From: Sanguibacter suarezii NBRC 16159
Lineage (GTDB): Bacteria; Actinomycetota; Actinomycetes; Actinomycetales; Cellulomonadaceae
Assembly (NCBI RefSeq): GCF_001552735.1
Contig: NZ_BCRT01000008.1
Coordinates: forward strand, 124,001-188,000
Reading direction: 5' to 3'
Length of the DNA stretch: 64,000 nucleotides
Shown here: piece by piece, positions 42,315 to 50,068 of the stretch
Layout of the letters: every line of letters begins with the position of its first letter
How positions within the stretch are numbered: the first letter of the stretch is position 1
Position numbers and translations under genes: made by a program
The notes under the pieces: model-generated
The model's database searches: none
What the model saw: the letters and a program-made list of their open reading frames with translations, nothing else
What the model was told of the DNA's origin: nothing

Positions 42315-42647
42315 ATGGAGAAGTTCTCACTCACTGCCCTTGGCCGGAACGCACTCGAGGCCGCCCGGGCCGCGCCGAGCGGTCGTAGCGCGCAGACCGT
42401 CTACGGCGGGCACGAGCACGTGCTGCGCCAGACCGTCATCGCCATGACCGAGGGAGCGCGCCTCGCCGACCACGAGAACCCGGGTGAGGCGACCATCCAG
42501 GTCACCCTCGGACGCGTCCTGCTCACCACGGAGGAGAACTCCTGGGAAGGGGCGCCTGGGACTCTTCTCATCGTGCCGCAGATGCGCCATGCCCTGGAGG
42601 CCCTCGAGGACTCCGTCGTCCTGCTCACGGTCGCCAAGCTGCCCTGA
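42315..42647 (+). CDS. Cupin domain protein
   Basis: 110 aa, single cupin beta-barrel: TVIAMTEGARLADHENPGEATIQVTLGRVLL carries the H-E part of motif 1 in reduced form, and MRHALEALEDSVVLLTVAKLP is motif 2. Small cupins of this type act as metal-binding enzymes or sensors; role unknown. CACAGT is 6 bases before the ATG, a leaderless layout. Diverges from the Gfo/Idh/MocA gene. Confidence 0.78.
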   Translation: MEKFSLTALGRNALEAARAAPSGRSAQTVYGGHEHVLRQTVIAMTEGARLADHENPGEATIQVTLGRVLLTTEENSWEGAPGTLLIVPQMRHALEALEDSVVLLTVAKLP

Positions 42648-42727
42648 CGACCGGCCCGCGTGGGCCCCCGCTCTCCAGGCACTCCGTGCGGGAGCGCCCG
42701 GACACGACCGGAGATATCGTCCAGAGT

Positions 42728-43177
42728 GTGGAGAACCGACGCTGGTGTCCGGGATCTTCCGGTCTCGCGGCGTCCTGCGCGACCGGCCGATGGCCGCTGC
42801 TCGCGGTCGTGGTGCTCGGCGTCTCGGTGGGCTGCTCGGGGCAGGGGTCGGCCGAGACCGCCGCGGTCGAGCAGGCGGTGCAAGCCTTTGAGGGGGCGCT
42901 GGCGACCCAACCCCATGAGGCCTGCATGATGCTCGCCCCCGGCACGCTCATGGAGCTGGAGACGAGCGGGACGTGCCCCGCTGAGCTGGCTGATCTTGAG
43001 ACTGGCGCCCCGGGGCAGATCCAGAGCGTGGAGGTCTTCGGCACGCATGCCATGGTGGAGACCGCCCAGGACACGCTGTTCCTGGCGCGCTTCGACGGGG
43101 ACGGGTGGTTGGTGGTCGCGGCGGGCTGCGTGCCCCGGGTGGAGCAGCCCTACGACTGCGTCGTCGAGGGAGGATGA
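42728..43177 (+). CDS. Putative lipoprotein of unknown function
   Basis: 149 aa. Signal peptide with lipobox GVSVGC (C36), then a small mostly alpha/beta domain of about 110 residues with four Cys (ACMML, GTCPAEL, AAGCVPR, YDCVV) that may form two disulphides. Family not recognised. The GTG at 42728 lies 7 bases after TATCGT, so the transcript is probably leaderless. First gene of an operon with a 27-aa membrane peptide and a DUF6766 protein. Confidence 0.65.
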   Translation: MENRRWCPGSSGLAASCATGRWPLLAVVVLGVSVGCSGQGSAETAAVEQAVQAFEGALATQPHEACMMLAPGTLMELETSGTCPAELADLETGAPGQIQSVEVFGTHAMVETAQDTLFLARFDGDGWLVVAAGCVPRVEQPYDCVVEGG

Positions 43178-43178
43178 C

Positions 43179-43262
43179 ATGCGGTTCATGTTCGCCGTCG
43201 TGCTGGTGGTCATCGCTGCGGGGCTGACCTTCTGCATCCTCATCGGGGTGATGCACCGATGA
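43179..43262 (+). CDS. 27-aa single-pass membrane peptide
   Basis: MRFMFAVVLVVIAAGLTFCILIGVMHR: charged ends around one hydrophobic helix. GGGAGG ends 5 bases before the ATG, and the TGA overlaps the next ATG (ATGA), which supports real translation. It starts right after the lipoprotein stop. Function unknown; probably a partner of the flanking membrane proteins. Confidence 0.6.
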   Translation: MRFMFAVVLVVIAAGLTFCILIGVMHR

Positions 43263-43951
43263 GCGCCGCCAGTGCGGTCAGGAGGGCCCTCGCCCGCAAT
43301 GGGCTGGGGCTGGTCTTCCTCGGGCTCTTCGGCGCAGCGCTGCTGGGCCAGGCGATCACGGGCATGCTGCGCTACAACGAGGAGGCCGCCGCCGAGCAGA
43401 TGCCGTCCCTGAGCTTTGGCCAGTACGTGACGTCTTCCCAGTTCGCGGTGGACGTCGCGGAGAACTGGCAGTCGGAGTACCTGCAGTTCTTCCTCTTCAT
43501 CGTCCTCACCGTGTGGCTCATCCAGGTGGGTTCCCCGGAGTCCAAGGAGCTGGGGCGTGCCGGTCGAGAGTCAGACGAGCAGCAGAAGGTCGGGGAGTAC
43601 GCACAGCCTGACTCGCCCGCGTGGGCGCGGGCGGGCGGTTGGCGCCTGGCGGTCTACGCCCGCTCGCTCGGGCTGACGATGGGGCTGATCTTCCTGCTGT
43701 CATGGACGGCTCAGCTGGTCGCCGGCAGGGCTGCGCTCAACACCGAGCGGCTCCAACAGCTCCAGGCCCCGCTCGGTTGGGCGGACTACGCCGTCTCGCC
43801 CGACTTCTGGAACCGGACGCTGCAGAACTGGCAGTCGGAGTTCCTCGCTGTGGCCAGCATGGTGGTGCTCGCGATCTACCTGCGCGAACGGGGGTCTCCC
43901 GAGTCCAAGCCTGTCGGGGACCCGCACACGACCACGGCCAGCGAGGGGTGA
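43259..43951 (+). CDS. DUF6766-like membrane protein with internal duplication
   Basis: 230 aa, four membrane segments in two similar halves. Each half has one helix, a periplasmic stretch ending NWQSEYLQFFLF or NWQSEFLAVASM, a second helix and a GSPESK turn. The halves are separated by a charged cytoplasmic linker. The repeat is seen directly; the family name is recalled and not certain. Function unknown. Confidence 0.65.
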   Translation: MSAASAVRRALARNGLGLVFLGLFGAALLGQAITGMLRYNEEAAAEQMPSLSFGQYVTSSQFAVDVAENWQSEYLQFFLFIVLTVWLIQVGSPESKELGRAGRESDEQQKVGEYAQPDSPAWARAGGWRLAVYARSLGLTMGLIFLLSWTAQLVAGRAALNTERLQQLQAPLGWADYAVSPDFWNRTLQNWQSEFLAVASMVVLAIYLRERGSPESKPVGDPHTTTASEG

Positions 43952-44191
43952 GCAGGGAGGGATGAGCGGCGGGGGCGGAGCCTGGGCCGAGCGCCGGTGG
44001 GCGCCTCGCTCGCACGAAGCGTGGTGCCCACCGACCCCGAAGGGTGCTCGACTCTCGTCAAGCTGAACGCATCGGACCTCAGGCTGCCGGTGCTCCTAGG
44101 AGCACCGCGGCATGCAACAGTTCTACCACCTGCTGGTCAAGCCCGCGCGTTGAAACGACAAGTTCGGTCAATCGCAGGGGCGGCAGGGGTA

Positions 44192-44491
44192 TCAGATCTC
44201 GTGCGTCCCGGCGTTGGGAGCAGGTCGCGCGGAGCTCTCGCCGGAGTCCCCGGAGTCACGCGACGTGGCCGAGCGCACGGCCTCGGTGACCTTCTCCTTG
44301 ATCGCACTGCCCTGCTCCTTGGCGACCTCAGCGGCCTTGTCCTGGACCGTGGAGACCGTCGACTGCACGGACGGGCTGTTCCACACGCCAGCCGCGTGGG
44401 ACTTGATCGACTCGAACTGGCGCCGTCCGGCGCGAGTGCCCAAGACGTAACCGATGCCGGCTCCGACGACGAATGCTGCCTTCGACTTCAT
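44192..44491 (-). CDS. YtxH-like small membrane-associated protein
   Basis: 99 aa. N-terminal helix AAFVVGAGIGYVLGTRAGRRQFE followed by an amphipathic helix and a Ser/Asp/Ala-rich tail, as in YtxH-like proteins linked to envelope stress. AGGAG lies before the ATG. The 240 bases to the DUF6766 gene and the 282 bases to the next gene show no convincing CDS. Confidence 0.65.
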   Translation of the reverse strand: MKSKAAFVVGAGIGYVLGTRAGRRQFESIKSHAAGVWNSPSVQSTVSTVQDKAAEVAKEQGSAIKEKVTEAVRSATSRDSGDSGESSARPAPNAGTHEI

Positions 44492-44773
44492 GTGCGCTCC
44501 TAGGTCGTGGTCACGGGAGGTCGGGGGCTGCCGCGCAGGTCAGGCCTGCGCGGCCGGCGCTCCGATGCCTTTGAGCGTACGTGCCCGGACGTGCGTCCGC
44601 AGCCCGCACAGGGACTGGGTGTATCGAGTCAAGTGTCGTGGTCCAACCCGTCTGACCCGGGTTGCGCCGACAGGTCCGTTGTCGACGGGCGATGGCTCAC
44701 GCCGTCCCTTAGGGTCGGCGATCAGCAGCGATCGCCCAGCGGCGATGCAGGTCAGGGCCTTGAAGGAGGACGT

Positions 44774-45922
44774 GTGACATCCGTGTACGACGAGTTCCAG
44801 CACAGCACCCTGCTCGACCGGCTCCCCCCGCCGCCAGCGAGCGAGGAGAACCTGGACCGGGTGCTCGAGTGGATGGTCGGGGTGGGGCGGGTGGCGCCGG
44901 TGGCGGGCAGCGGCCAGACCGAGGCGCTGTGGGACCTGCTGGCAGGCACCGCCGCCCAGGACGTCACGACCGCGCGGGTACTAGAGCCTCACCTGGATGC
45001 TCTCGCCATCCTCGCCCAGGTGCCCGACGGCGTGGACCTGGGCGCAGTGGGCGCGGGCGCAGACAGCACATGGGGAGTCTTCGCCGCCGAAGGCCCCGGC
45101 GTGCGGCTGTCCGCACGTGAGGAAGCCGGCCGGTGGCGCCTCGACGGCACCAAACCGTGGTGCTCCCTCGCCCAGCAGCTCAGCCACGCCCTGGTGACGG
45201 CCTGGACCCCGGACGGCCGTCGTCTGTTCGCCGTCGACCTGCGCGCGGACGGAGTTCAGCCGGAGCCCGGCCCGTGGGTTGCGCGGGGCCTGCGTCAGGT
45301 GATCAGTGCTCCGGTGCAGTTCGAGGACGTGACCGCCGTGCCCGTGGGTCCGACCGGCTGGTACCTCACCCGCCCGGGCTTCGCCTGGGGCGGGATCGGC
45401 GTGGCGGCGTGCTGGTGGGGCGGGGCGCTCGGGGTGGGGCGGGAGATGCTCGCTGCCGCCCGCGAGCGGGAGAACGACCAGATCGGGTTGGCGCACCTCG
45501 GTGCGGTCGACGCCGCCCTGTGGTCGGCTCGAGCGGTCTTGCGCGAGGCGGCCGCGCTCGTCGACGACCCGCCGTCGTGGCTCGCCCCCTCGATCCTCGC
45601 CCGGCGCTGCCGCCAGGTCGCGGCGCGCTGCGTCGAGGAGGTGCTCGAGAGGTCCGCGCACGCCCGCGGACCGGCGCCGCTCGCCCTCGACGAGACCCAC
45701 GCGCGCAGGACAGCCGACCTCGCTCTCTACGTCCGTCAGCACCACGCCGAGCGGGACGACGCCTCCCTCGGCCGCGACCTGCTGGCCCGCGCGGAGCGCC
45801 TCGGCGAGGTGGACGCGGGGATCGACGACGTCGAGACGCGTTCTCCCTTCGTGGGAACCCTGGGCGTGCCGGCATTGCTGCGCTCGGCGGACCTGCTCCC
45901 GGTCGGTGGTCCGTCATGGTGA
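44774..45922 (+). CDS. Acyl-CoA dehydrogenase-like flavoprotein
   Basis: 382 aa. Middle-domain motif WRLDGTKPWCSLAQQLSHALVTAW resembles the FAD-contacting GxKxW(C/I)(S/T) of acyl-CoA dehydrogenases, and FAWGGIGVAACWWGGALGVGREML matches the start of the C-terminal helical domain. The catalytic Glu of classical enzymes cannot be placed. It may act on a sugar- or carrier-linked substrate rather than acyl-CoA. GTG start with AAGGAGGA at 44763-44770. It overlaps the next gene and heads a three-gene operon. Confidence 0.7.
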   Translation: MTSVYDEFQHSTLLDRLPPPPASEENLDRVLEWMVGVGRVAPVAGSGQTEALWDLLAGTAAQDVTTARVLEPHLDALAILAQVPDGVDLGAVGAGADSTWGVFAAEGPGVRLSAREEAGRWRLDGTKPWCSLAQQLSHALVTAWTPDGRRLFAVDLRADGVQPEPGPWVARGLRQVISAPVQFEDVTAVPVGPTGWYLTRPGFAWGGIGVAACWWGGALGVGREMLAAARERENDQIGLAHLGAVDAALWSARAVLREAAALVDDPPSWLAPSILARRCRQVAARCVEEVLERSAHARGPAPLALDETHARRTADLALYVRQHHAERDDASLGRDLLARAERLGEVDAGIDDVETRSPFVGTLGVPALLRSADLLPVGGPSW

Positions 45923-47301
45923 CCTTCAACCACCTCGACGCCGGCACCAGCGAAGACGTCTGGCGCCAGTCCGACGTCACGGGCAACCTGCCGCTGCTCG
46001 ACGACCAGGCGATCGACGCGCTGCTCGTCGTGGCAGCCCACCCTGACGACGAGTCGCTCGGGGCCGCGGGGCTGGTCGCGCGCTGCGCGGCACGCGGGAT
46101 CCCCGTCTCGGTGCTCGTCCTCACCGATGGTGAGGGCTCGCACCCGGACTCCCCGACCTGGAGCTCGACCGCCCTGGCGACCGTGCGCCGGGCCGAGCTG
46201 GTGACGGCGGTCGGCGAGGTGGCCCCACGCGCGGGAGTTCGCTTCCTCGGCCTGACCGACGGTGGGCTGCGTGAGCAGGCCGACGTCGTGCGGCGAGAGA
46301 TCGAGCGCATGATCGACACCTCTCTGCACCCGACGATCGCCGCGCCGTGGAGCGGGGACGGACACCGTGATCACCGCATCGCGGGCCAGTGCGCCCGGGA
46401 TGTCGCCGAGCGACTAGGGCTCGACCTCGTGGAGTATCCCGTCTGGTTCTGGCACTGGGGGCGCCTCGACGGCGACGAGCTTCCTTGGGGGCGGGCGCGA
46501 CAGCTCCGCCTGACCGACCAGGAGCAGCAGATGAAGGCACGCGCCCTCGCTGCCCACACGACCCAGACCGCCCCGCTCTCCGCGGCTGACGGGGACGAGG
46601 CGATGCTCAGCCCGCAGATGCTCGCCCACTTCCAGCGCGACTGGGAGACCTTCGTCGTCACTCCCGCCCCAGCTCCGGCCCCCGTGGGCGAGGGCGAGGG
46701 CGCCGCGTCGTTGGGGGAGGCGTTCTTCGACGACTTCTACGACGGACGCGCCGACCCGTGGGGCTTCCAAACCCGCTGGTACGAGGAGCGCAAGCGTGCG
46801 ATCACGCTGGCGGCGCTGCCCCGTGCCCGGTTCGCGGCGGGCCTCGAGGTCGGCTGCTCGACCGGCGTCCTGACCGCCGAGCTGGCCGAGCGGTGCGACC
46901 GGCTGCTCGGGATCGACATCGCCGCCGCCCCGCTCGAGGCGGCCCGCGCCCGAGCTCCGCGCTCGGTGACCTTCGAGCAGATGGCCACACCCGCGCGCTG
47001 GCCCGCGGGGAGCTTCGACCTCGTCGTGCTCTCCGAGGTGGGCTACTACTGCTCGGCGCAGGACCTGGATCTCATGATCACCCAGGCCATCGGCTCCCTC
47101 ACCCCCGACGGCGTCCTGCTCGCCTGCCACTGGCGTCACCCGGTCGCGGAGTACCCGCTCGGCGGGGACGTGGTCCACGCCATCATCGCGGCCCGTCCCG
47201 AGCTTGCCCGGACCGTGCGCCACGAGGAGGAGGACTTCCTGCTCGAGGTGTTCACCCGCCCGCCGGGCCGGTCGGTCGCGACCGAGACGGGGCTGAGATG
47301 A
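45916..47301 (+). CDS. PIG-L deacetylase / SAM methyltransferase fusion
   Basis: 461 aa in two parts. Residues about 35-235: PIG-L (LmbE-like) zinc deacetylase, AHPDDES at 41-47 (H42, D44, D45) and GDGHRDH with H150 and H153. Residues about 268-455: class I methyltransferase of NodS type, FYDGRADPWGFQTRWYEERK then SAM loop EVGCSTG at 311-317 and LVVLSEVGYYCS. Such an enzyme could N-deacetylate a sugar or lipid and then N-methylate the exposed amine. An alternative start is GTG at 45919 (GTGA overlap). The ACAD and GT2 genes overlap it on both sides. Confidence 0.88.
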   Translation: MVTFNHLDAGTSEDVWRQSDVTGNLPLLDDQAIDALLVVAAHPDDESLGAAGLVARCAARGIPVSVLVLTDGEGSHPDSPTWSSTALATVRRAELVTAVGEVAPRAGVRFLGLTDGGLREQADVVRREIERMIDTSLHPTIAAPWSGDGHRDHRIAGQCARDVAERLGLDLVEYPVWFWHWGRLDGDELPWGRARQLRLTDQEQQMKARALAAHTTQTAPLSAADGDEAMLSPQMLAHFQRDWETFVVTPAPAPAPVGEGEGAASLGEAFFDDFYDGRADPWGFQTRWYEERKRAITLAALPRARFAAGLEVGCSTGVLTAELAERCDRLLGIDIAAAPLEAARARAPRSVTFEQMATPARWPAGSFDLVVLSEVGYYCSAQDLDLMITQAIGSLTPDGVLLACHWRHPVAEYPLGGDVVHAIIAARPELARTVRHEEEDFLLEVFTRPPGRSVATETGLR

Positions 47302-48089
47302 CCACCTGCGGTGCGCAGGCGCAGAGGGGTGCAGGTGCTGGCCACGGATCGAGCGCCGGTGCCGGGGCGGTCGATGCGGTCGTCGTCGTCGTGCCGGTGC
47401 ATGACGAGGAGGAGCTGCTCCCGCGCTGTCTGGAGGCCCTCGACGCGGCGCGCCGGGCGCTCGCCCGCGACGTGCAGCCTGCTCCGGCGGTGGCCGTCGT
47501 CGTCGTGCTCGACGCGTGCAGCGATGCCTCCGAGCGGGTGGTCCGCGGCCATCCGGTGACGCTGCTGCGGACCGAGCACGCGTGCGTCGGCGCGGCCCGG
47601 GCGGCGGGGGTCGAGGAAGCGTTGGAGCTGGTGCGCCCGGTGGTCGCTGGCCTGGACCGGGTGTGGGTCGCGAGCACCGACGCCGACTCCGCAGTCCCGG
47701 AGAACTGGCTGGTGGAGCAGGTCCGCCTGGCGGGGCAGGGCGCCGACCTCATGATCGGCACGGTCCGTCCTGATCCCCGCGACCTCACCCCGGCCCAACG
47801 TGCCGCGTGGACGGCCACGCACACCCCCGGCATCGCCAACGGTCACGTTCATGGGGCGAACCTCGGCATCCGGGGGAGCGTCTACCGTGCCGCCGGCGGG
47901 TATGCCCCAGCCCCCGAGCACGAGGACGTGCTGCTCGTCGAGAGCGCTCGCCGGGCCGGGGCGCGGGTGGTGGCGAGCGACGTGTGCTGGGTGCTGACCT
48001 CGGGCCGACCGGTCGGGCGCACCCCCGGAGGCTACGCCCGCTACCTGCGGGAGGACCTGGTCTCCAGCGGCGCCCCCGGACAGACGTGA
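47298..48089 (+). CDS. GT2-family glycosyltransferase
   Basis: 263 aa. GT-A fold: VVVVVPVHDEEELLPRCLEAL, VVVLDACSDAS, and VWVASTDADSAVPENWL with the DxD metal motif, then ANGHVHGANLGIRGSVYRAAGGY. A low-complexity N-terminus of about 25 residues precedes the domain. Start ATG overlaps the previous stop (ATGA). No membrane helix. Transfers an unknown sugar, probably to the product of the two upstream enzymes. Confidence 0.85.
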   Translation: MTTCGAQAQRGAGAGHGSSAGAGAVDAVVVVVPVHDEEELLPRCLEALDAARRALARDVQPAPAVAVVVVLDACSDASERVVRGHPVTLLRTEHACVGAARAAGVEEALELVRPVVAGLDRVWVASTDADSAVPENWLVEQVRLAGQGADLMIGTVRPDPRDLTPAQRAAWTATHTPGIANGHVHGANLGIRGSVYRAAGGYAPAPEHEDVLLVESARRAGARVVASDVCWVLTSGRPVGRTPGGYARYLREDLVSSGAPGQT

Positions 48090-48119
48090 TCGCCCCGGCC
48101 CAGCCTTGACGTCGGCCGT

Positions 48120-48596
48120 CTAGCCCCGCGGCGGGGTCTGCTCGTGCAGGGCGGCGTCGAGCCGTTCGAGCGCGCCGGCCGCGGCCTCGATGGCGGCGAC
48201 GTCGGCGGCGTCGAGGCGGTCCAGGACCTCGCGCATCTCACCGGACCAGGCTGCCGAGATCATGGTGCTGTCCGCGAGGGCGAGCTCGGTGGGGAAGACG
48301 AGGGTGACCCGGCGGTCGGTGGTGCTCACCTCGCGGTGCACCAGGCCGCGTGCGACCAGCGTGCGCAGCGCGGCGCTGGTGTTGCTCTGGCGCAGGGCGA
48401 GGTGGCGGGCGAGGGCGGTGACGGTTGCGCCCGGGGAGTCGATGACGTGCTTGAGGATGGCCAGCTCGGTCGACGGCAGAGGGTCCAGGCCGGCGACCTC
48501 GGGCACGCGGCGATGGATCGTCCAGGCGAGGTCGCGCAGGACGGTGGTGACGTCGCGGTCGGGACGTGGCGCGTCTGCGGTGGGCACGCTCACCAT
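48120..48596 (-). CDS. MarR-family regulator
   Basis: 158 aa. Winged helix: LPSTELAILKHVIDSPGATV, LARHLALRQSNTSAALRTLVARGLVHRE, and the wing STTDRRVTLVFPTE. Divergent from a drug-efflux MFS gene, with palindromic sites between them, so probably the local repressor relieved by the pump's substrate. The ATG at 48596 sits just inside the operator region. GTG at 48590 is an alternative. Confidence 0.85.
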   Translation of the reverse strand: MVSVPTADAPRPDRDVTTVLRDLAWTIHRRVPEVAGLDPLPSTELAILKHVIDSPGATVTALARHLALRQSNTSAALRTLVARGLVHREVSTTDRRVTLVFPTELALADSTMISAAWSGEMREVLDRLDAADVAAIEAAAGALERLDAALHEQTPPRG

Positions 48597-48603
48597 CGTA
48601 CTG

Positions 48604-48632
48604 CATATGTTGACATATGTATGTTGCCATAC
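48604..48632. promoter_or_regulatory. MarR operators in the divergent region
   Basis: CATATGT-TG-ACATATG (48604-48619) is a perfect 7-bp inverted repeat that contains TTGACA at 48610-48615; GTATG-TTGC-CATAC (48619-48632) is a second dyad. AT-rich repeats next to a MarR gene are the expected binding sites. Confidence 0.65.
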
Positions 48633-48672
48633 GTAAAGTCGGCCCGTTCCCCACCCCCGACCTGAGGTCGTC

Positions 48673-49932
48673 ATGTCTGTCTCCACGCCCGCTCGCCCCG
48701 TGCCACCCACCGCCACCGCCGACCCACGGCTGCCGGTGGTGCTCATCGTCCTGCTCGGGCTGCTCACCGCCGTCGCCCCGCTGGCCATCGACATGTACCT
48801 GCCGGCCTTCCCCCAGATCGCAGCCGACCTCGGCACGAGCGCGAGCGGGGTGCAGCTGACCATGACCGCGCTCCTGGTGGGCCTGGCAGTCGGCCAGCTC
48901 GTCATCGGTCCGCTGTCCGACGGCGTCGGTCGCCGTCGTCCGCTGCTGGCGGGCACGGTCCTGTGCTTCCTCGCGAGCGTCGTGTGCGCTCTCGCCCCGA
49001 GCGTCGAGGTGCTCACGGCGGCGCGGTTCCTGCAGGGGGTGGGCGGTGCGGCCGGCATCGTCCTGGCGCGGGCCATCGTCACCGACACCTCCCGCGGCGC
49101 CGCGGCCACGCGCATCCTCGGGGTGCTCATGATCATCGGCGCCGTCGCGCCCATCGTCGGTCCGCTGCTGGGCGGCGCGATCATCACCGGCTTCGGCTGG
49201 CGTGCGGTCTTCTGGTTCGTGGCTGGGCTGGTTGCCCTCATGTTCGTGGGCGCTCTGGTGTGGGCGCGGGAGACGCGCCCGGAGTCTGACCGCACCTCCG
49301 GCGGCCTGAGCGCGACCGTCGCAGCGGCACGGGTGGTCCTGGCCCGCCGGGCCTACACCGGCAACATGCTGACCTTCTGCCTCGCCTTCTGCGCGATGTT
49401 CGCCTACATCTCTGCCTCGCCCTTCGTGCTGCAGAACATCCTGGGCTTCTCCACGGGGACCTACTCGATCATCTTCGCGCTCAACGCCGCCGTCATCATG
49501 ATCACCAGCGGCGTCGCGGCTGCCTGCGCCAACCGCTGGTCTGCCCGCGGCATGGTGCGGGTGGGCCTGCTGGGCATCCTTGTCTCCGCCGTCGGGCTCC
49601 TGGTGTGCGCGCTGTCCGGGGTGCCGCTGGCCGCGACCCTCGGCTTCTTCGCGCTGCTGCAGGCGGCCCTCGGCTTCGTCTTCGGCAACGCCACGGGGCT
49701 CGCCCTTGAGGCCGCCGGTCACCACGCCGGGACCGGCTCGGCCTTCCTGGGCGCCACCCAGTTCGTGCTCGCCGCCGTGCTGGCGCCGCTCGTCGGCCTC
49801 AACGGCGAGGACTCGGCGCTGCCGATGGCCGTCATCATGTGCGTCGCCGCAGTCCTGGCCCTAGGCGCCTTCCGCTACGCCGCCCCCAAGACCAGCCCCC
49901 ACCCAGCCCCACCCCTCCCGCCGAACTCGTGA
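48673..49932 (+). CDS. Bcr/CflA-family MFS drug efflux transporter
   Basis: 419 aa, 12 membrane segments. Signature APLAIDMYLPAFPQIAADL and VGQLVIGPLSDGVGRRRPLLAG (MFS motif A), plus ARFLQGVGGAAGIVLARAIV. Exports hydrophobic drugs by proton antiport; the substrate is not predictable. The C-terminal tail PAPPLPPNS overlaps hairpin element C, so the stop codon lies within the stem. Confidence 0.9.
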   Translation: MSVSTPARPVPPTATADPRLPVVLIVLLGLLTAVAPLAIDMYLPAFPQIAADLGTSASGVQLTMTALLVGLAVGQLVIGPLSDGVGRRRPLLAGTVLCFLASVVCALAPSVEVLTAARFLQGVGGAAGIVLARAIVTDTSRGAAATRILGVLMIIGAVAPIVGPLLGGAIITGFGWRAVFWFVAGLVALMFVGALVWARETRPESDRTSGGLSATVAAARVVLARRAYTGNMLTFCLAFCAMFAYISASPFVLQNILGFSTGTYSIIFALNAAVIMITSGVAAACANRWSARGMVRVGLLGILVSAVGLLVCALSGVPLAATLGFFALLQAALGFVFGNATGLALEAAGHHAGTGSAFLGATQFVLAAVLAPLVGLNGEDSALPMAVIMCVAAVLALGAFRYAAPKTSPHPAPPLPPNS

Positions 49933-49982
49933 GCCACAGCCGTCTGAGGTGACGAGACGGGCGTGGCTCACGAGTTCGGCGG
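49918..49982. repeat. 65-bp hairpin element C, overlapping the MFS stop
   Basis: Outer arms 49918-49937/49963-49982 pair perfectly over 20 bp; after 2 mismatches a further 6 bp pair, giving 28-nt arms around a 9-nt loop. The stop codon (49930-49932) is inside the first arm. Same geometry as elements A and B but a different arm sequence. Likely terminates the MFS gene. Confidence 0.75.
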
Positions 49983-50068
49983 ACGGTAGCTAGGCGGGGG
50001 TGGGGCCGGGCGCCGGGCGCCGAGGGCCGGAGGGCCGGATCAGGGTCGCGGGTCGGCGGGTCGGCGGG

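Noticed and set aside
43952-44191. Possible small gene between the DUF6766 and YtxH-like genes
   Set aside because: No frame has a ribosome site, domain or plausible codon use over more than a few dozen codons.
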